DNA of 64,000 nucleotides, from contig OY282432.1 of assembly GCA_958295985.1 (NCBI GenBank), positions 3,257,001 through 3,321,000 of the forward strand, written 5' to 3'. Shown here piece after piece: positions 61,431-64,000 of this stretch. Position numbers and translations under genes: made by a program. The notes under the pieces were generated by a model, which had not been told where the DNA came from, searched no databases, and saw only the letters and a program-made list of their open reading frames with translations. The stretch's first letter is position 1, and each line of letters starts with the position of its first letter. This DNA is from an uncultured Candidatus Binatia bacterium (GTDB taxonomy: Bacteria; Desulfobacterota; Binatia; UBA9968; JAJDTQ01).

Positions 61431-62660
61431 CTATTCCCATGCCGGCACCTGATGCGACAGTTCGATCTCGCGCCGTTGTTCCGCCGACCGGATCATCGCG
61501 AGGCAGACCTCGAGGGTGGCCTCGCCCCAGCGCCCGTCGTGGGCGACCGGCCGGTGGTGGACCACGGCCTCGTAGAGTTCCTGAACCTCGGCCTGGCGGC
61601 CCGCCATGGCGTTCTCGATGGCCACCTCCCGCCTTCCTTCTTCCCCGTATACCAGAATCCCGTCCGCGGATTGCCGCATATCTCCCTTCTCGCAACTGGC
61701 GACGGTGAGCCCGAAGAACTTCTGGTGCTTGCGCCGGGACTGAACGTCGTGTCCCCTGCCCCAGATGTTCCAGATCTCGGGGTAGTTCCCGGACTGCCCG
61801 GCGCCGTAGCGCATCTGGTTCTTCTGCTCCTCCAGTGCCGCCTCGTCACCCGACACACGGCGCAGGTTCGCACGCATCTTGCGGTTGGTTTCCGGGTCCC
61901 GTGGGTAGCCGCCCTCGCCCACCCAGCCGTAGAGCTCAGCCGTATCGAAGAAACCGTAGCCGTTGTAAACGAGGGTTGCCGGCACGCCGTCCTCGAACTC
62001 CAGGTAGCAGGTGTAGGCGCCTTCGCCCGGACGGAGTCCGTCCCAGGCTCCCGTCATGGCGCGCACGCTCCGCACCAGCCCGCCGCCCAGGAGACGCACG
62101 ATATCCACTTGATGAGGCGCCTGGTTGAACAGGATGCCGCGGCTGGTGACGAGCTCTTGACTCGGCCAGGGGCGATACATGAACTCGTTGTAGTTCCAGG
62201 TGTTGACCATGCGGAGGCCGCCCAACTCGCCGCTCCGGATGATCTCTCTCATCTTCCGGATGGGGGGATCGAAGCTGTGGGTGTGGCCCGCCAGCAGCTT
62301 CAGTCCGCGCCGCTCCGCCGTCCGGTTCATGCGCTCGCAGTCGTCGAGGGTGAGGGCGATGGGCTTTTCGACTATCACGTGCTTGCCGTGCTCCAGGGCC
62401 AGCAACGAATGCTCGGCGTGCATCTCCGGAGGCGTGGCCACGTAGACGGCGTCCACGTTGGGACTCTTCACGAGCTCGGCGACGTCGTCGTAGACCTCGG
62501 CGCCGAATTCGTTCTCGAAGCGAGCCAGCGCGTCGCGCCGGGGATCCGCTGCCGCGGTCAACCGGATGTGCGGCAGATCGGTGATGCCGGGGCGCTCGGT
62601 GAAGATCCGCGTCACCGCCATGCCCAGCCCGACGAATCCCAGTCTCAGTGTTTCGGCCAC
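61431..62660 (-). CDS. Gfo/Idh/MocA-family oxidoreductase (Pht4-like dihydrodiol dehydrogenase candidate)
   Basis: A 409-residue NAD(P)-dependent oxidoreductase. The N-terminal Rossmann motif is LGFVGLGMAVTRIF (residues 7-20), the family EKP motif is VIVEKPIALT near residue 100, and the catalytic region has HTHSFDPPI and NQAPHQVDIVRLLGG near residue 185. The start is a GTG at 62660 that overlaps the Rieske gene by 16 bases. The phthalate cis-dihydrodiol dehydrogenase Pht4 belongs to this family and works directly after a Rieske dioxygenase, as the overlap here would allow. Confidence 0.85.
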   Translation of the reverse strand: MAETLRLGFVGLGMAVTRIFTERPGITDLPHIRLTAAADPRRDALARFENEFGAEVYDDVAELVKSPNVDAVYVATPPEMHAEHSLLALEHGKHVIVEKPIALTLDDCERMNRTAERRGLKLLAGHTHSFDPPIRKMREIIRSGELGGLRMVNTWNYNEFMYRPWPSQELVTSRGILFNQAPHQVDIVRLLGGGLVRSVRAMTGAWDGLRPGEGAYTCYLEFEDGVPATLVYNGYGFFDTAELYGWVGEGGYPRDPETNRKMRANLRRVSGDEAALEEQKNQMRYGAGQSGNYPEIWNIWGRGHDVQSRRKHQKFFGLTVASCEKGDMRQSADGILVYGEEGRREVAIENAMAGRQAEVQELYEAVVHHRPVAHDGRWGEATLEVCLAMIRSAEQRREIELSHQVPAWE

Positions 62661-63919
62661 TGTCCGCGCGACTCCCCTTCGAGCCCCCGGTGGTAGTCCT
62701 TCCAGCCCATCCCCTGCGGCAGGAAACCATAGGTGGAGATGATGGTGAAGCGGTTGGCCTGCGGGTCCCGGACCACGTTGGCCGGGTCCCTTCCCTGCTC
62801 CACGTCCGTCATGCCCTTGAGCAGCACCTTGCGCGAGGCCACGATGGGCGCGTCCGACGCCACCAGGTGCTCCCGCGTCCGGTCCTGTATGGCGGCGCTC
62901 TCGGTGACGCACAGGTCCTGGGCCTGAAAGACGTAGCCGATGCCGCTGTAGCTGTGCCCGTTCATGGACTCCCGGTCCTGCAGGTAGCGGTTGGCCTTGT
63001 TGCGCAACGACTTGTAGCTCGAATCGGTTTCCTGGCGCTCGCGCAGCACGGCTTCCTTGTCCAGAGGCCGCTCCCGGTTGAAGATGAGCACGTATTTCCA
63101 GTGGCTCTCGTCGTCGATGGGGACGTGCCAGTTCACGGTATAGCCGCGGCCGCCCTCCTGGCGCGCGGGCACGGCGCACAGGTTGGGCATGATGAAGGTC
63201 GCCGAACGGATGTAGGTCCGGTCCGGCGCGACCTTCCGGAGCTTGCAGACCCGCAGGCCCACGTCCACCAGCTCCGCGTCCGTGGTCTCGGCTCCCGGCG
63301 CGCCCCCTCTGGAGCTGAGCCCGTTGGCGCCGCCCTGAACCGTGCTCGCCTGGACGTCGCGGTCCGTGTAGTGCAGGATCGACACGTGCAGCAGGTCGAT
63401 GTTGCCCTCGTTGCCCTGAAGGTAGTTGCACGCGCTGTAGAGCTTGGTGCAGAAGACCCGCTCCTCCGGCAGCGTCAGGAACTCGTAGTCGGGCAGCAAC
63501 GGCGGCTCTCCCGGCCCCATGTAGGCGAAGATCAGGCCCACCCGTTCGACGCACGGGTATGCCGGTTGGCGGATTTCGCCCCGGTGCACGCCGCCGCCGG
63601 GCTCTCCGGGCTGGTCCAGACAGTTGCCGTGGACGTCGTAAAGCCACCCGTGGTAGATACACCGCAACCCGCCGTCCTCCACCCGCCCGTAGCTCAGGTC
63701 CGCGCCCCGGTGGCAACAGTGGATGCCCAGCAGTCCCGGGCGTCCCCGATCATCCCGGAACAGCACCATGTCCTCGCCCAGCAACCGCACCGGCAGAGGC
63801 GCCCCCCCGGCCGGCAACTCCACGGACAACGCCACCGGCTGCCAGTACCGCCGCATCAGCTCTCCGCACGGCGTCGCCGGACCCACCCGGGTCAATCGCT
63901 CATTCTCTTCGTGCAACAT
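62645..63919 (-). CDS. Rieske non-heme iron oxygenase, large subunit (phthalate 4,5-dioxygenase-like)
   Basis: A 424-residue oxygenase component. The Rieske cluster is HCCHRGADLSYGRVEDGG followed by LRCIYHGW (about residues 67-93), the C-x-H and C-x2-H pairs. The mononuclear iron motif is GNEGNIDLLHVSILH near residue 170, with Asp and two His; the third ligand is further on. Length and the N-terminal CGELMRRYWQPVAL are typical of the phthalate 4,5-dioxygenase type. It needs an electron-supplying reductase, and none is in the window. It starts the minus-strand operon that runs to about 53 kb. The upstream 80 bases to the window end hold no recognisable signal. Confidence 0.9.
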   Translation of the reverse strand: MLHEENERLTRVGPATPCGELMRRYWQPVALSVELPAGGAPLPVRLLGEDMVLFRDDRGRPGLLGIHCCHRGADLSYGRVEDGGLRCIYHGWLYDVHGNCLDQPGEPGGGVHRGEIRQPAYPCVERVGLIFAYMGPGEPPLLPDYEFLTLPEERVFCTKLYSACNYLQGNEGNIDLLHVSILHYTDRDVQASTVQGGANGLSSRGGAPGAETTDAELVDVGLRVCKLRKVAPDRTYIRSATFIMPNLCAVPARQEGGRGYTVNWHVPIDDESHWKYVLIFNRERPLDKEAVLRERQETDSSYKSLRNKANRYLQDRESMNGHSYSGIGYVFQAQDLCVTESAAIQDRTREHLVASDAPIVASRKVLLKGMTDVEQGRDPANVVRDPQANRFTIISTYGFLPQGMGWKDYHRGLEGESRGQWPKH

Positions 63920-64000
63920 GCTTCCCTACCCGCCGCAGTTTTCGTGTCGCTGCCGCGCCGTTGACTCGTCCCGGCGCGTTCAGGCGTCCGTCCCGTCGGG

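Noticed and set aside
1..64000. CRISPR arrays, prophage or insertion sequences
   Set aside because: No regularly spaced direct repeats, integrase, transposase or phage structural genes were found. The small palindromes are isolated copies, not arrays.

Overview
The window is GC-rich, densely coded bacterial chromosome with no gene-free stretch longer than about 300 bases. I see no rRNA, tRNA, CRISPR array, intact insertion sequence or phage gene. The content is many amidohydrolase_2 proteins, UbiD decarboxylases, a Rieske oxygenase, xanthine-oxidase-type molybdoenzyme subunits, phytanoyl-CoA dioxygenase and LLM oxidoreductases, NDP-forming acyl-CoA synthetase and polyamine- and iron-type ABC importers. 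It suggests an uncultured, aerobic, heterotrophic Gram-negative of the deltaproteobacterial/Tectomicrobia-like kind. That placement is inference from gene content only.

Layout. 0-15 kb: the 3' end of asnS; an M24 peptidase plus ornithine-cyclodeaminase-like pair; an SGNH esterase; a SUMF-like secreted protein; a DUF368 (PopT-like) transporter; a class IV aminotransferase; msrPQ; a three-subunit molybdenum hydroxylase (small, large, FAD) behind a good sigma70-type promoter; VOC, MmgE/PrpD and tadA genes. 14.9-15.3 kb: a bcp-type peroxiredoxin in which the peroxidatic cysteine codon is an in-frame TGA followed by a SECIS-like hairpin, so probably a selenoprotein. 15.5-20.3 kb: a compositionally distinct island of short secreted or lipoprotein genes that share one leader. 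It holds a five-repeat surface protein with a TbpB-like C-terminus, two G-tract frameshifts, an orphan low-GC ORF, and a DUF433/DUF5615 toxin-antitoxin pair whose toxin is truncated.

20-34 kb: tandem DUF427, a HAD-like protein, two convergent periplasmic-binding-fold paralogues resembling 4,5-dihydroxyphthalate decarboxylase, a MocA-like cytidylyltransferase, an epimerase, a cytidylate-kinase-like/BON fusion, a MoxR/VWA pair (RavA/ViaA or CoxD/CoxE type), and oxidoreductases. 34-41 kb: a translationally coupled operon with a polyamine-type ABC importer (binding protein, two permeases, ATPase) interrupted by an acyl-CoA synthetase and an enoyl-CoA hydratase; this looks like uptake plus CoA activation of an organic acid.

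41-53 kb: three amidohydrolases, a cysteine-free Asp/Glu-racemase-fold protein, a GFA protein, dienelactone hydrolase, a flavoprotein dehydrogenase, a DUF262-HNH protein with a RAMA-like tail (candidate modification-dependent restriction), a UbiD and higBA. 53-64 kb, all on the minus strand: a Rieske oxygenase, a Gfo/Idh/MocA dehydrogenase, a bicupin, a second UbiD, an alpha/beta hydrolase, a ferric-iron-type ABC importer and RidA. This reads as an aromatic-acid (phthalate-like) catabolic run. Small palindromic repeats of two families lie in intergenic gaps.
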